Shown in pieces: positions 35,894 to 44,673 of a stretch of DNA of 64,000 nucleotides. Position numbers and translations under genes: made by a program. Source of the stretch: Exiguobacterium oxidotolerans JCM 12280 (GTDB taxonomy: Bacteria; Bacillota; Bacilli; Exiguobacteriales; Exiguobacteriaceae); NCBI RefSeq assembly GCF_000702625.1, contig NZ_JNIS01000001.1, positions 806,001 through 870,000 on the forward strand. The letters are read 5' to 3'. A model generated the notes under the pieces. The model was not told where the DNA came from. It did no database searches and worked only from the letters and a program-made list of their open reading frames with translations. Positions within the stretch are counted from its first letter, which is position 1. Every line of letters starts with the position of its first letter.

Positions 35894-36751
35894 TCATTTA
35901 CCTAAATCGTACTGCACTAAGCGTTGCAAATGCATCGTAAGATACGTCGCCTCACCGCGCGGTACCGCTTTCTTCAACTGACGTTCCATGATGGACATCA
36001 GCTCCCAAGCAGTATCATAGCACAGGGGATATTCTTCACGCAATAGCTTTTCTACTTTTTCTGGCGCCTCTAGGTACTCCCCATTGGAAACCCTTTCAAT
36101 CGCTGAGCGGAGATGGCGAATTAAACGCTTATAATCCAACGATTTTCGATCGATTTTAATTTCTAGCCGTTGCTCGATATGACTCGCAATTAATCCGACG
36201 AGTTGATGATGACGATTGACTTCGAGCACATCCTTAAAGTTCGTCGCCGAATGAATATGGAGTGCGATGAATCCTGTTTCTGCCGGCGGAAGATAAAAAT
36301 TCATTTCGGCACTGATAAATTCGACGATTTCCTCAGCCAGCGCATATTCTTCCGGATACAAAGCTTCTGTTTCCGCTAAGAAGGGATTCGTGACCTCCAT
36401 CCCTTGTTCGAGTCGCTTGAACGTAAACGTCAAATGATCCGTCAATCCGATATGGATATGTTCATCAACACGCTTTCCGAACCGTGTTTCAATCATCGAG
36501 ACGATATCATTCATCAAGGCGACGAAATTTTCATCCAAGTGCCCGACGAGTGCTTTATATTGGTCTTGCTCTTCTTTATCCTTCAAGGTATAGACTTTTT
36601 CTAATTTTTCGAGATCTGTCAGTTGATCGCCCGGCTTCCGTCCGAAGCCAATCCCTTTTGCGAGGATAATGACTTCCTGATTTGCACCAGTCGAACAAAT
36701 GACGACATTATTATTCAAGACCTTGATAACGTGGTACATTTGTTTATCCAT
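35894..36751 (-). CDS. glcT: BglG-family transcription antiterminator GlcT
   Basis: This is a 285-residue protein. An RNA-binding CAT domain occupies residues 1-60 (VIKVLNNNVVICSTG ... EVIILAKGIGFGRKPGD). Two PTS regulation domains follow at about 70-170 and 175-280, with conserved His residues in HIHIGLTDHLTF, FIALHIHSATNF and ATYLTMHLQRLVQ. It lets transcription pass the ptsG terminator when glucose is present and is otherwise inactivated by phosphorylation from the permease. The gene ends 11 bases before the RAT. Confidence 0.92.
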   Translation of the reverse strand: MDKQMYHVIKVLNNNVVICSTGANQEVIILAKGIGFGRKPGDQLTDLEKLEKVYTLKDKEEQDQYKALVGHLDENFVALMNDIVSMIETRFGKRVDEHIHIGLTDHLTFTFKRLEQGMEVTNPFLAETEALYPEEYALAEEIVEFISAEMNFYLPPAETGFIALHIHSATNFKDVLEVNRHHQLVGLIASHIEQRLEIKIDRKSLDYKRLIRHLRSAIERVSNGEYLEAPEKVEKLLREEYPLCYDTAWELMSIMERQLKKAVPRGEATYLTMHLQRLVQYDLGK

Positions 36752-36828
36752 TCGCTCTCAACCCTATCTGCTCTTACACATTTTTTAAAGACACTGTTTT
36801 CATTATAACGTGTTTCCACGCACTAAAA

Positions 36829-36853
36829 AAGCCTACTTACTCAAGTAGGCTTT
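36829..36853 (-). terminator. yuiB terminator
   Basis: On the minus strand AAAGCCTACTT pairs with AAGTAGGCTTT, followed by T-rich sequence. It overlaps the yuiB stop codon. Confidence 0.82.
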
Positions 36854-37169
36854 AAAACATTTGGTAACCACTTTTACGCAGGAACCGAATTGACATTCCG
36901 GCAATGATGATACCGGCAAGTCCTGCTGCAAACATCGTAACGTCCGCTGTCTGCAAACCCATGATTCGGTCACCTAACGCTGGAATCGCTTTTTTCGCAT
37001 TCGTAAAATATTCAAGCGTCGACTGATTATCAATCATCATGATGATGATGACCGGATATAAGACGAGCATAATCCATGTGCTACGTAACAACATGTTTAA
37101 GATAAAACCAATACTAAAGAACATGACGAGATAAAGTACACTCCCGATCACGGCTTGGATAATATGCAT
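36852..37169 (-). CDS. yuiB: YuiB-like integral membrane protein
   Basis: This is a 105-residue protein with three hydrophobic segments at about 4-28, 30-47 and 75-95. The motif GFILNMLLRSTW matches the YuiB family, and the gene stands next to yumB as in B. subtilis. Function is unknown. An AAAGGGGGA ribosome site precedes the ATG. Confidence 0.75.
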   Translation of the reverse strand: MHIIQAVIGSVLYLVMFFSIGFILNMLLRSTWIMLVLYPVIIIMMIDNQSTLEYFTNAKKAIPALGDRIMGLQTADVTMFAAGLAGIIIAGMSIRFLRKSGYQMF

Positions 37170-37209
37170 AATGTTCCCCCTTTAAATCTCTTCGTCTAGT
37201 ATAACCGAC

Positions 37210-37242
37210 AAAAAAGGCAAATGCACGAGTGTACATTTGCCT
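37210..37242 (-). terminator. yumB terminator
   Basis: On the minus strand AGGCAAATG pairs with CATTTGCCT, followed by T6. Confidence 0.87.
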
Positions 37243-37253
37243 AAAAGGTGAAC

Positions 37254-38465
37254 TTAGAATTTACCTTTTTTGATCGCAAGACCAATTTTCTTCAGTTCAA
37301 GGAAATGTTTGTTGTCGATGACTTTTTTCATGAATGATGCGTTACGGCCATAAATCTTCTTACCGAAGACCATACCGATTCCATCTTTATGACCAAGTGA
37401 TGCGACGGTTCCTTTATTTTCGTATGTGAACGTCGATGTTTCACGTCCACCGATGAGTGCTGAAATGTTTTCAGCGACTTTATGCGCTTGTTGTGTCGCG
37501 ATTTGTGCTGTCGGCGGGTATGGACGGTTTGAACTTGGGTCCATGACCGCTGAACAGTCACCAATCATGAAGACATTGTCATGTCCAGGGACACGAAGAT
37601 CTTCCTCGACGACAACACGGTTACGCATTGCTTCGAAACCTGAAGCTGCGACGACCGGGTTCCCGCTGACGCCACCTGTCCAGATGATTGTGTTCGCTTC
37701 GATTGTTTCTGTCGTATCACCTTGGAGTGGACCAAACGTAACCGTTCCAGGACCACATTCCTTGATGCCGTTACCGAGTTTGAACTCGATCCCTTGGCGC
37801 TCAAGCCATTTGTGTGCGTAGTTGACGAGATCCGCATCAAAACCAGGAAGGACAGTCGGAGCTGCCTCGATATTGACGACACGAACGAGTTCGCGTGGGA
37901 TGTCGTATTGTTTACAAAGCTCTGGAATCCGGTTAACGAGCTCACCCATGAACTCGATTCCTGTAAATCCAGCTCCACCGACGACGATCGTCAGAAGTGA
38001 ACGATCCGCTGAACCAGTCGTTTTGTACTCTGCGAATGAATAGTCGATGTGTTCTTTGATTTTCCGGACACTGTTCAATGAGCTGATCGTTAGAGCGTTC
38101 TCTTTCAATCCTTTGATTCCGAAAGTCTCTGGAACGCCACCAAGTGCAACGACGACGTAATCGTAAGGAACAGCTCCACCGTCTTGAAGTTTCACTGTGT
38201 TGCTTGCCGTATCGACTTTTTCAACAATCCCTTTAACGAGTTTGACGCGTGAAGGATTGATGACATCATTGATGTAGATGCGTGCTTGTTCTGCTGACAT
38301 CGTACCTGCCGCAGGTTCATGTAACCAAGTAGTTTGGTAATGATAGTCGTGTTTGTTGATCAATGTGATGTTGGCTTGATCGACGCCAAGTTTCTTTTGA
38401 AGGTTGACTGCTGTGATCAATCCACCGTAGCCGGCTCCAAGAATAACAATGTTAGGTGTGTTCAT
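37254..38465 (-). CDS. yumB: Type II NADH dehydrogenase-like flavoprotein (YumB)
   Basis: This is a 403-residue membrane-associated oxidoreductase expected to oxidise NADH and reduce menaquinone without pumping protons. The FAD-binding motif VILGAGYGGLITAVNL opens the protein. A second Rossmann motif VVGGAGFTGIEFMGEL lies near residue 165. NVFMIGDCSAVMD near residue 300 binds FAD, and PTAQIATQQAHKVAENI is the quinone-side AQxAxQ-type signature. I start at 38465 (MNTPNIVIL), where AAGGAG stands upstream; the frame is open 28 codons further. It is divergent from yumC. Confidence 0.92.
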   Translation of the reverse strand: MNTPNIVILGAGYGGLITAVNLQKKLGVDQANITLINKHDYHYQTTWLHEPAAGTMSAEQARIYINDVINPSRVKLVKGIVEKVDTASNTVKLQDGGAVPYDYVVVALGGVPETFGIKGLKENALTISSLNSVRKIKEHIDYSFAEYKTTGSADRSLLTIVVGGAGFTGIEFMGELVNRIPELCKQYDIPRELVRVVNIEAAPTVLPGFDADLVNYAHKWLERQGIEFKLGNGIKECGPGTVTFGPLQGDTTETIEANTIIWTGGVSGNPVVAASGFEAMRNRVVVEEDLRVPGHDNVFMIGDCSAVMDPSSNRPYPPTAQIATQQAHKVAENISALIGGRETSTFTYENKGTVASLGHKDGIGMVFGKKIYGRNASFMKKVIDNKHFLELKKIGLAIKKGKF

Positions 38466-38496
38466 GTTCTGATACTCCTTACGAATGGTAGTTTTG

Positions 38497-38514
38497 TTGT
38501 GATTTTCTTCACAT
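38497..38514. promoter_or_regulatory. Rex-like operator upstream of yumB
   Basis: TTGTGATTTTCTTCACAT resembles the Rex consensus TTGTGAAnnnnTTCACAA, which senses the NADH/NAD ratio. Regulation of an NADH dehydrogenase gene by Rex is plausible by analogy with ndh in B. subtilis. It sits in the yumB-yumC divergent region. Confidence 0.5.
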
Positions 38515-38647
38515 TCAATTACAAATAAATGCTCAGAAACTTTGTTCAAATAATGTTCACATGTCTATAAGCCTATTGAAACACTTTTTCTGACGGATTG
38601 CAAAAGAAAATTATAGATTTCCTAAAAAAATGTGAGATTTCCCGTAC

Positions 38648-38678
38648 TTGCAACACCCGCCCCTCCTACCTATATAAT
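38648..38678 (+). promoter_or_regulatory. Probable yumC promoter
   Basis: TTGCAA and TATAAT are separated by 19 bases. The -10 is perfect and the spacing slightly long. The start codon follows 30 bases later. Confidence 0.5.
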
Positions 38679-38707
38679 AGGAGTATCCAACTATAGGAGG
38701 GAATCAG

Positions 38708-39703
38708 ATGTACCAACCATATGATGTCACGATTATCGGGGGCGGTCCAGTCGGATTGTTCACCGCGTTTTATTCAGGGATGCGTCAGATGAAGACGAAA
38801 GTCATCGAAAGTCTCCCCCAACTCGGTGGGCAACTGGCGACGCTTTATCCTGAGAAATATATATATGATATTGCCGGCTTCCCGAAAGTCAAAGCTCAGG
38901 ATTTAGTCGATCGTTTGCTTGAACAAGCAAATGAATTCGACCCGACGTATGTCCTCGGCGAAACGGTCGTCGCCTACGAGCGCCTCGAAGACGGAATCAT
39001 CCGCCTCGTGACGAACAAAGGAGAACACTTCACGAAGACCGTCATCTTGACGGCAGGTAACGGCTCGTTCGCTGCCCGCCCACTTGGCGTTGCTGATGCC
39101 GAACGGTTCGAAACGAGTAACTTGCACTATTTCGTCAATGAAATGGATCGCTTCAAAGATCGTCAAGTCGTCTTACTCGGTGGTGGCGATTCCGCTGTCG
39201 ACTGGTCATTGATGCTTGAGCCGATCGCGAAATCCGTCACGCTCGTTCACCGTCGCGATAAGTTCCGCGCACATGAACATTCAGTCGAACTGCTCCACAA
39301 CTCATCCGTCAATGTCATGACACCGTACACGCTCGAATCCGTTACCGGTGAAGACAGTATCGAAACTTTGACGTTCAAACATGCGGAAACGGAAGAAGTT
39401 ATCGTCGTCGGTGCAGATGACGTCGTCTGCAACTTCGGTTTCGTTTCGTCGCTCGGCCCGTTAAAAGAATGGGAAGTCGAGTTCGAACGGAATTCGATTC
39501 GTGTCAATTCAAAAATGGAGACGGCGATCCCCGGCATCTTTGCCTGTGGTGATATCGCGACGTACGACGGTCGTGTCAAATTGATTGCGACCGGCTTCGG
39601 GGAAGCACCGATTGCTGTCAATCAAGCGAAACTGCTCGTCGACCCGTCCGCCCGTCATCCACAACACTCGACAAGCCTGTTCGAAAAAGTAAAAAATCAT
39701 TAA
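38708..39703 (+). CDS. yumC: Ferredoxin--NADP reductase, thioredoxin-reductase-like (YumC)
   Basis: This is a 331-residue homodimeric FAD enzyme passing electrons between NADPH and ferredoxin or flavodoxin. It has the FAD site [17 protein letters not shown], the NADPH site [17 protein letters not shown] near residue 155, and [14 protein letters not shown] near residue 275. It lacks the redox CxxC of thioredoxin reductase, as expected for this class. The start has ATAGGAGG seven bases upstream. It could supply the flavodoxin of the nrd operon. Confidence 0.93.
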   Translation: MYQPYDVTIIGGGPVGLFTAFYSGMRQMKTKVIESLPQLGGQLATLYPEKYIYDIAGFPKVKAQDLVDRLLEQANEFDPTYVLGETVVAYERLEDGIIRLVTNKGEHFTKTVILTAGNGSFAARPLGVADAERFETSNLHYFVNEMDRFKDRQVVLLGGGDSAVDWSLMLEPIAKSVTLVHRRDKFRAHEHSVELLHNSSVNVMTPYTLESVTGEDSIETLTFKHAETEEVIVVGADDVVCNFGFVSSLGPLKEWEVEFERNSIRVNSKMETAIPGIFACGDIATYDGRVKLIATGFGEAPIAVNQAKLLVDPSARHPQHSTSLFEKVKNH

Positions 39704-39714
39704 TAGACATGAAG

Positions 39715-39758
39715 AAGAAGCATTGCCTCGGTGTAAATCGGAGCAACGCTTCTTTTTT
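39715..39758 (+). terminator. yumC terminator
   Basis: AGAAGC, TTGC and CG blocks pair with CG, GCAA and GCTTCT, followed by T6. Confidence 0.8.
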
Positions 39759-39787
39759 GCGGTTCTTAAAAAAATCTGTGCTCTTCT

Positions 39788-40285
39788 TTACGAAGCAGCA
39801 ATCGGTAAAGCAACTCGGTATACATATTCCTCTAGCTCTTTCCCGCCGCGTTCAATCACACATTCGGAAACACGGACACCCCCGAGCCGTTCATAAAAAT
39901 GGCAGGCTGGATTATCCGCGAGCACGGCAATGATGAGTGACGTCACCCCCTGTTCCTCCAACTGACGGACGACGCGGTTGACTAAAGCGCGACCGATTCC
40001 GCGACCTTGATACGAACGTAGCAAATAGATTGCTGATAATTCACCTTCCGTCGATGCTGTTTGACGTTGCTTTCCGTGGGCAAAACCAATCAAATCTTTT
40101 GCGTCGGCAGCAACAAAAACAAGTCCGTCGACTAACAAGTCGCGCCATTTAGCGGCACGCTTTTCTGTCGACAACTGATCGAGATAGTCGTCCGGCATGA
40201 TGCCGCGGTAGGTCTCTTGCCACGCTGAAACATGGACGTTCGCGATTGCTTCAGCGTCGTCTACTGTCGCTTGGCGTATCTGCAT
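39788..40285 (-). CDS. GNAT family N-acetyltransferase
   Basis: This is a 165-residue single-domain acetyltransferase. The acetyl-CoA loop is YLLRSYQGRGIGRALVNRV near residue 90, and NPACHFYERLGGVRVSE forms the C-terminal motif. The N-terminal DDAEAIANVHVSAWQETYRGI is typical of this subgroup. The acceptor is unknown. It is the last of four minus-strand genes but is separated from the others by a terminator. Confidence 0.83.
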   Translation of the reverse strand: MQIRQATVDDAEAIANVHVSAWQETYRGIMPDDYLDQLSTEKRAAKWRDLLVDGLVFVAADAKDLIGFAHGKQRQTASTEGELSAIYLLRSYQGRGIGRALVNRVVRQLEEQGVTSLIIAVLADNPACHFYERLGGVRVSECVIERGGKELEEYVYRVALPIAAS

Positions 40286-40308
40286 AACTATCCTCCCTCA
40301 CATTAAAA

Positions 40309-40334
40309 ATCATCCTAATCAGAGTAGGATGATT
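40309..40334 (-). terminator. Terminator between the two GNAT genes
   Basis: AATCATCCTA pairs with TAGGATGATT. On the minus strand TTTTTAATG follows. Confidence 0.75.
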
Positions 40335-40343
40335 AGAATGATG

Positions 40344-40853
40344 TTAATACAGCGAAATGTTGAATCGTCGTACACGTGTCCCGTCTTCTTTCAAAAATGG
40401 CTCCAGTTCTTCTCCACCGTTCGCCTCAATCACACGACCGGACGCGATGTTGTCTGCACTACACGTAATCAAGACCGACTCTAGTCCACGTTCTTTTGCG
40501 ACTTCAAGTGCTTGACGCAGACCTTCTGTCGCGTAACCACGCTTCCGAGCGCTCGGCCGAATCCCGTAGCCAATATGACCGCCGATTTGTCGCAACTGAT
40601 CGTTCAAGTCATGACGGAAGTTCACGGCACCGACGATTCGTTCCCCATCGTAAAACCAATACGTCGAATGTGTCACCCAGTTTTCCGGGGCCGTCAAAAC
40701 CTCTTGTTCCTGCTCATCTAAGAACTCAGCGAGCGGTAAAAACGTTTTGCTGACGACACTTGGAACAATCGGTTCCCCGGATTGTTCCCATTCTGCCAAA
40801 AAGTCTAAATACTCCGCTTCGAGATGGACGGACGGTTTTACTAACGTAATCAT
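40344..40853 (-). CDS. GNAT family N-acetyltransferase (RimJ/RimL-like)
   Basis: This is a 169-residue protein. GIRPSARKRGYATEGLRQAL near residue 98 is the acetyl-CoA site. LITCSADNIASGRVIEANGGEEL is characteristic of the RimL-like subgroup, which modifies protein N-termini or small molecules. Its start overlaps the stop of the epimerase-like gene by four bases, so the two are coupled. Confidence 0.83.
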   Translation of the reverse strand: MITLVKPSVHLEAEYLDFLAEWEQSGEPIVPSVVSKTFLPLAEFLDEQEQEVLTAPENWVTHSTYWFYDGERIVGAVNFRHDLNDQLRQIGGHIGYGIRPSARKRGYATEGLRQALEVAKERGLESVLITCSADNIASGRVIEANGGEELEPFLKEDGTRVRRFNISLY

Positions 40854-41716
40854 TTGTGATTTCGTACCTCCTCTTCAATGAGTCGATCGAGCCAATCGTC
40901 GACGTGTTGGAATAAATAGCCGGCTTTTTTCGCTGCTGACGTATCCATATAAAAATCACGTTCCGGCGCCAGTGGTGATTCATCGTCGCCCGTCGTCGCG
41001 AACGTTGATTCCGTTCCCGCAACACGGTCAATCTTATCCATCACATCTTGAATCGATAACACGCCGTCACTCGCCGCATTCAGTGGTCCTGTCATCGTCG
41101 AACGACCACACCATTCGAGGAACGAGGCCGCTTCATAGCTTGAGATATATCCCATCTTCGCATAGAGGTTTTCAGCAACCACCGGCGTCCCTGCGAGCGC
41201 ACGTTTCACATGGAAGACAAGGCGTTCCGTGTAATCATCCGGTCCTAAGACGACCGGGAAACGAACGGCGATGACAGGAAATGTCGCCCGTTGAAAGAAA
41301 TAACTTTCCGCTTGGCGCTTTCCTTCCCCGTAATCATGTTCCTGTTCCAACTCATATTTCCCGGGAAACGGGTTGTACTCTCGCTCTGAAAGATTTGCCC
41401 CGCCCCCATCGTAGACGGACATCGTCGACGTTAAGATATAGCGCCCGACCTTACCTTCGAACGCATCGACGGCAAGTTTTGCCTGGTACGGATTAAAACA
41501 AATATTGTCATAGATGATATCCCAGTTTTGACCCCCCAAGTCTTTCATCGTACTGCTTGACGTCCGGTCCCCTTTAAAGAATGTCAAGCCCTTCGCGACA
41601 GGTGGCGTATGTTCCCCCCGTGTGACGAGCGTCACATCATCGCCGGCGTCAGCGAGTCGTAATGCCAGGCGTCTTCCAAAATAACGTGTCCCACCAAAAA
41701 TCAACACTTTTCGCAT
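40850..41716 (-). CDS. NAD-dependent epimerase/dehydratase family protein
   Basis: This 288-residue extended SDR protein has an N-terminal Rossmann motif (FGGTRYFGRRLALRLADAG, residues 6-24). TSTMSVYDGGG gives the active-site strand and YGEGKR the YxxxK catalytic pair near residue 126. The GxxxxGR spacing is that of atypical members acting on nucleotide sugars or RNA. The substrate is unknown. It is operonic with a downstream acetyltransferase. Confidence 0.82.
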   Translation of the reverse strand: MRKVLIFGGTRYFGRRLALRLADAGDDVTLVTRGEHTPPVAKGLTFFKGDRTSSSTMKDLGGQNWDIIYDNICFNPYQAKLAVDAFEGKVGRYILTSTMSVYDGGGANLSEREYNPFPGKYELEQEHDYGEGKRQAESYFFQRATFPVIAVRFPVVLGPDDYTERLVFHVKRALAGTPVVAENLYAKMGYISSYEAASFLEWCGRSTMTGPLNAASDGVLSIQDVMDKIDRVAGTESTFATTGDDESPLAPERDFYMDTSAAKKAGYLFQHVDDWLDRLIEEEVRNHK

Positions 41717-41807
41717 CGATAGTCCTCCTTCATCATGACGTACTCATTCCGTTGCCTTACTGTCTTCTCTACCCGATTCTTAAAATCCTGTATCGCACGA
41801 AAAAACA

Positions 41808-41834
41808 AAAAAACGCGGACTCTGAGGTCCACGT
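41808..41834 (-). terminator. yutM terminator
   Basis: On the minus strand ACGTGGAC pairs with GTCCGCGT, followed by T7. Confidence 0.82.
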
Positions 41835-41840
41835 TGTGAG

Positions 41841-42191
41841 TTAGCAACCACCGGGTGTCCCGGCGTTCGTCGCTGTTCTAAATGATGTCCCGCAGCCGCA
41901 TGTCGCGATTGCATTCGGATTCGTGATTGTGAATCCGCCACCGAGCATCGATTGTTTATAGTCAATTTCTAATCCTTTGACGACCGGATAGTCTTTTTCA
42001 TTGACGATGACATTGACACCATGTTGCTCAAATGTCAGGTCCGTCTCCTTTTGGCTATCGAAACCCATTCCGTAGGAGAGACCACTGCATCCGCCACCTT
42101 GAACGAGCATGCGGAGATTTCTTTCATCGTCCGGCGCTTGTTGCATCATCTCTTTGACTTGAAGAGCAGCTGCTTCTGTTAATTGGATCAT
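41841..42191 (-). CDS. yutM: HesB/IscA-type iron-sulfur carrier (YutM)
   Basis: This 116-residue A-type carrier accepts Fe-S clusters from a scaffold such as SufU or SufBCD and hands them to apoproteins. The three conserved Cys are visible: GGGCSGLSYG and the C-terminal CGCGTSF. The extra residues after the CGC motif (RTATNAGTPGGC) end in a fourth Cys. It has an AAGGTGAT ribosome site. It lies in a region rich in Fe-S genes but not in the suf operon. Confidence 0.9.
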   Translation of the reverse strand: MIQLTEAAALQVKEMMQQAPDDERNLRMLVQGGGCSGLSYGMGFDSQKETDLTFEQHGVNVIVNEKDYPVVKGLEIDYKQSMLGGGFTITNPNAIATCGCGTSFRTATNAGTPGGC

Positions 42192-42252
42192 GTAATCACC
42201 TTCCCTTTTTCTATAGTATACGCAACTTTACGTAGATTCGAAACCTAGTTGC

Positions 42253-42281
42253 TTGAAACTATCTTGAATTCGTTGTATAAA
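42253..42281 (+). promoter_or_regulatory. Promoter of the FMN-riboswitch transcript
   Basis: TTGAAA (42253-42258) and TATAAA (42276-42281) are spaced by 17 bases, immediately upstream of the RFN element. Confidence 0.7.
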
Positions 42282-42309
42282 TGAATTGTATCAAAAAAAT
42301 TAAATCGTT

Positions 42310-42445
42310 CCATCTTCAGGGCAGGGTGAAATTCCCGACCGGCGGTAAACAGACTTTTGTCTGAAGCCCGCGAGCGAATAGGGCGCTATTTGCTGATTCT
42401 GTGTGACTCAGGAGCCGACAGTATAGTCTGGATGGGAGAAGATGG
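42310..42445 (+). promoter_or_regulatory. FMN (RFN) riboswitch aptamer
   Basis: The conserved sequence runs from CATCTTCAGGGCAGGGTGAA through TTCCCGACCGGCGGTAAA, GCCCGCGAGC, CTCAGGAGCCGACAGTATAG and TCTGGATGGGAGAAGATG. P1 is closed by CATCTTC and GAAGATG. This is a textbook RFN element, which turns off riboflavin genes when FMN is high. Confidence 0.97.
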
Positions 42446-42511
42446 CGGCATGTATATAGACTTATTCCGATTTTGCACATTTCGGATAGGCTTATTTCAT
42501 TGCGGACTTCT

Positions 42512-42542
42512 CCCCTGTTGAATCTTATTCAACGGGGGTTTA
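42512..42542 (+). terminator. Expression-platform terminator of the FMN riboswitch
   Basis: CCCCTGTTGAAT pairs with ATTCAACGGGG, followed by a short T-run (TTTATTTT). It lies between the aptamer and ribU. Confidence 0.82.
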
Positions 42543-42604
42543 TTTTGGACGCAAGCATGCCAATACTTCATCGAGAGGAACGAAAAAAAGGAGATTTTAC
42601 TCGT

Positions 42605-43171
42605 ATGAAACGCACTCAAAAAATGGTTACACTCTCAATGTTAGGTTCAATTTCGTTTGTTCTTATGTTACTCAATTTCCCACTACCCTTTTTACCGAAC
42701 TATTTAAAAATCGACTTCAGTGACGTTCCGGCGTTGATCGCTGCTATCATGTTCTCACCGGTAGCGGGTGTAATCGTCGAAGCATTGAAGAACGTGCTCT
42801 ATTATATCTTCCGTGGAAGCGGTGTCCCGGTCGGCGAACTCGCAAACTTCGCAGCTGGTGTTGCTTTCATTCTTCCTGTCAGCTGGTTCTACCATAAAAA
42901 GAAATCAACACAAGGTCTTGCGACTGGTTTAGTCGCAGGAACGATTACAATGGCACTTGGACTCGCGATTCTCAACTATGTGTTGATTCTTCCCGCATAT
43001 GCTTGGTTCTTCGGGATGGACTACATGCTTGATCCGGCGGTCAAATGGACAACGATCATCGCGGGTATCTTACCGTTCAACATCGTTAAGGCACTCTTCA
43101 TTTCAGCACTCTTCATCCCGCTGTTCTTGAAACTAAAACCTTGGATCAACCGTCGCCAACAAACTGCATAA
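42605..43171 (+). CDS. ribU: Riboflavin transporter, ECF S component
   Basis: This is a 188-residue membrane protein with about six helices. KIDFSDVPALIAAIMFSPVAG near residue 35 and the conserved GELANFAAG segment mark the RibU family. RibU binds riboflavin outside and works with the shared EcfAAT energy module. The ATG at 42605 has AAAGGAG upstream; the frame is open upstream through the terminator, but that part is leader. Control by the FMN riboswitch strongly supports the assignment. Confidence 0.93.
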   Translation: MKRTQKMVTLSMLGSISFVLMLLNFPLPFLPNYLKIDFSDVPALIAAIMFSPVAGVIVEALKNVLYYIFRGSGVPVGELANFAAGVAFILPVSWFYHKKKSTQGLATGLVAGTITMALGLAILNYVLILPAYAWFFGMDYMLDPAVKWTTIIAGILPFNIVKALFISALFIPLFLKLKPWINRRQQTA

Positions 43172-43196
43172 GTCCTAGGCCGCGCCCGCCGACCGA

Positions 43197-43235
43197 CAAA
43201 AAACCCCCACTTCGTTTGAGGTGGGGGTTTTTTTT
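43197..43235. terminator. Bidirectional terminator between ribU and yuzB
   Basis: AAAAACCCCCAC pairs with GTGGGGGTTTTT and serves both convergent genes. Confidence 0.9.
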
Positions 43236-43467
43236 AGAGTTCATTTTCTTCAATTTTAGCGTAGATGTTTTCTAACAGTTCTTCCGGTGTCTCTCCGATG
43301 ACGGTTTCGCCGTCAACGAGACAAAAATGATCAAGCGAACAGATGCCACAATAGCCTAGACAACCATACTCGACGACATCGACATTCGGGTCGCGTTCGA
43401 GTTGTGACATGACGACTTGTGTACCTGCCGCTAAGTTACTGATACAAAATTCAATAATGGGATTCAC
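43234..43467 (-). CDS. yuzB: DUF1450 family protein (YuzB)
   Basis: This is a 77-residue cysteine-rich protein. FCISN near the start and EYGCLGYCGICSLDHFCLVDGE in the middle form the conserved multi-Cys pattern of DUF1450, suggesting metal or Fe-S binding. It starts at a GTG preceded by AAAGGAGG. It is divergent from yutJ, the arrangement also seen in B. subtilis. Function unknown. Confidence 0.85.
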   Translation of the reverse strand: MNPIIEFCISNLAAGTQVVMSQLERDPNVDVVEYGCLGYCGICSLDHFCLVDGETVIGETPEELLENIYAKIEENEL

Positions 43468-43559
43468 TTTTTTTCCTCCTTTAAGCAGGAATTTACCTTC
43501 CTCTTGTCGTATTATACAAGGTCAGACTGATTTAGGGGAACTAAGGGGGATTTTAAGTT

Positions 43560-44612
43560 ATGAAGCAACTAGTCGTTTTAGGTGGCGGATATGGCGGAAT
43601 GCGAATTTGTGAACGCTTCAAGGATGAAGAGGTCGCAGTGACGCTTGTGGATCGATTACCGTATCACGCACTAAAGACCGAGTATTACGCTCTTGCAGCA
43701 GGTACATTATCCGATCGTGATGTCCGGATTGAATTTCCGGAGGGGAAACATCTCACATATAAATATGGACATGTCGTCAACATTTCGCCGGAGACGAATT
43801 CCGTATTCTTACAAGACGGAACAGAACTTTTTTATGACGATCTCATCATCGCATTAGGTTGCGAAGATAAATACCATAACATACCGGGTGCTCAAGAGTT
43901 TACTTATAGCATTCAAACACTCGAAGAGTCACGCAAAACGCATCAAGCGATTTGTGGACTGTCACCCGGCGCGACGGTCTCAATCGTCGGTGCCGGTCTC
44001 TCGGGTGTTGAACTGGCAAGTGAACTCCACGAAAGCCGGAAGGACTTGAAGATTCGTTTATTCGATCGTGGTCCTTCTGTCTTATCGTTCTTATCTGATA
44101 AAGTATCCTCTTACGTCCAGGAATGGTTCGAGGAGCATGACGTCGATGTCATCAACAATTCGAACGTCACCCTCGTCACAGCAGATGACGTCCGCAACGG
44201 TGAGGACGTCTATCCGACGAACTTAACGATTTGGACAGCCGGAACGCAACCCGTCAAAGTCGTCCGCGATCTTGGCTTTGAAGCAGATAGTGGTGGACGG
44301 ATTAAACTGGCGCCGCATCATCACGTGCCGGAATACGATAACTTGTTCGTCATCGGCGATTGCGCGAGCCTCCCGTATGCACCAAGCGGACAGCTCGCAG
44401 AGCATCAAGCCGACCAAGTCGTTGATGTCCTTGAAGCAAAATGGGCAGGAAAAAAACTTCCGAAATTACCGGAAATCAAATTACGCGGCATGCTCGGGTC
44501 ACTCGGGAAATCAGATGGATTCGGTATCGTCATGGGCAAGCAGGCCCTGACCGGAAAAGTACCACGCCTCTTAAAGTCAGGTGTCTTATGGAAACATAAA
44601 AAGATTAAATAA
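43560..44612 (+). CDS. yutJ: NADH dehydrogenase-like flavoprotein (YutJ)
   Basis: This is a 350-residue type II NADH dehydrogenase family member. The FAD site is VVLGGGYGGMRICERF, the NADH site SIVGAGLSGVELASEL near residue 140, and FAD closure NLFVIGDCASL near residue 260. GQLAEHQADQVVDVLE is the quinone-region segment. It is shorter than YumB at 37 kb and clearly a separate paralogue. Its electron acceptor is not established. AAGGGGGA precedes the ATG. Confidence 0.88.
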   Translation: MKQLVVLGGGYGGMRICERFKDEEVAVTLVDRLPYHALKTEYYALAAGTLSDRDVRIEFPEGKHLTYKYGHVVNISPETNSVFLQDGTELFYDDLIIALGCEDKYHNIPGAQEFTYSIQTLEESRKTHQAICGLSPGATVSIVGAGLSGVELASELHESRKDLKIRLFDRGPSVLSFLSDKVSSYVQEWFEEHDVDVINNSNVTLVTADDVRNGEDVYPTNLTIWTAGTQPVKVVRDLGFEADSGGRIKLAPHHHVPEYDNLFVIGDCASLPYAPSGQLAEHQADQVVDVLEAKWAGKKLPKLPEIKLRGMLGSLGKSDGFGIVMGKQALTGKVPRLLKSGVLWKHKKIK

Positions 44613-44620
44613 GCACGTCC

Positions 44621-44658
44621 AAAATCCCCAAAGTCCATTTAGGTCTTTGGGGATTTTT
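44621..44658. terminator. Bidirectional terminator between yutJ and yuzD
   Basis: AAAATCCCCAAAG pairs with CTTTGGGGATTTT, with T-runs on both strands. Confidence 0.88.
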
Positions 44659-44673
44659 AAACGTTAATGAAGT

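Noticed and set aside
42473-42604. In-frame upstream extension of ribU from 42473
   Set aside because: It runs through the riboswitch expression-platform terminator and has no ribosome site, whereas 42605 has AAAGGAG and gives the usual RibU length.
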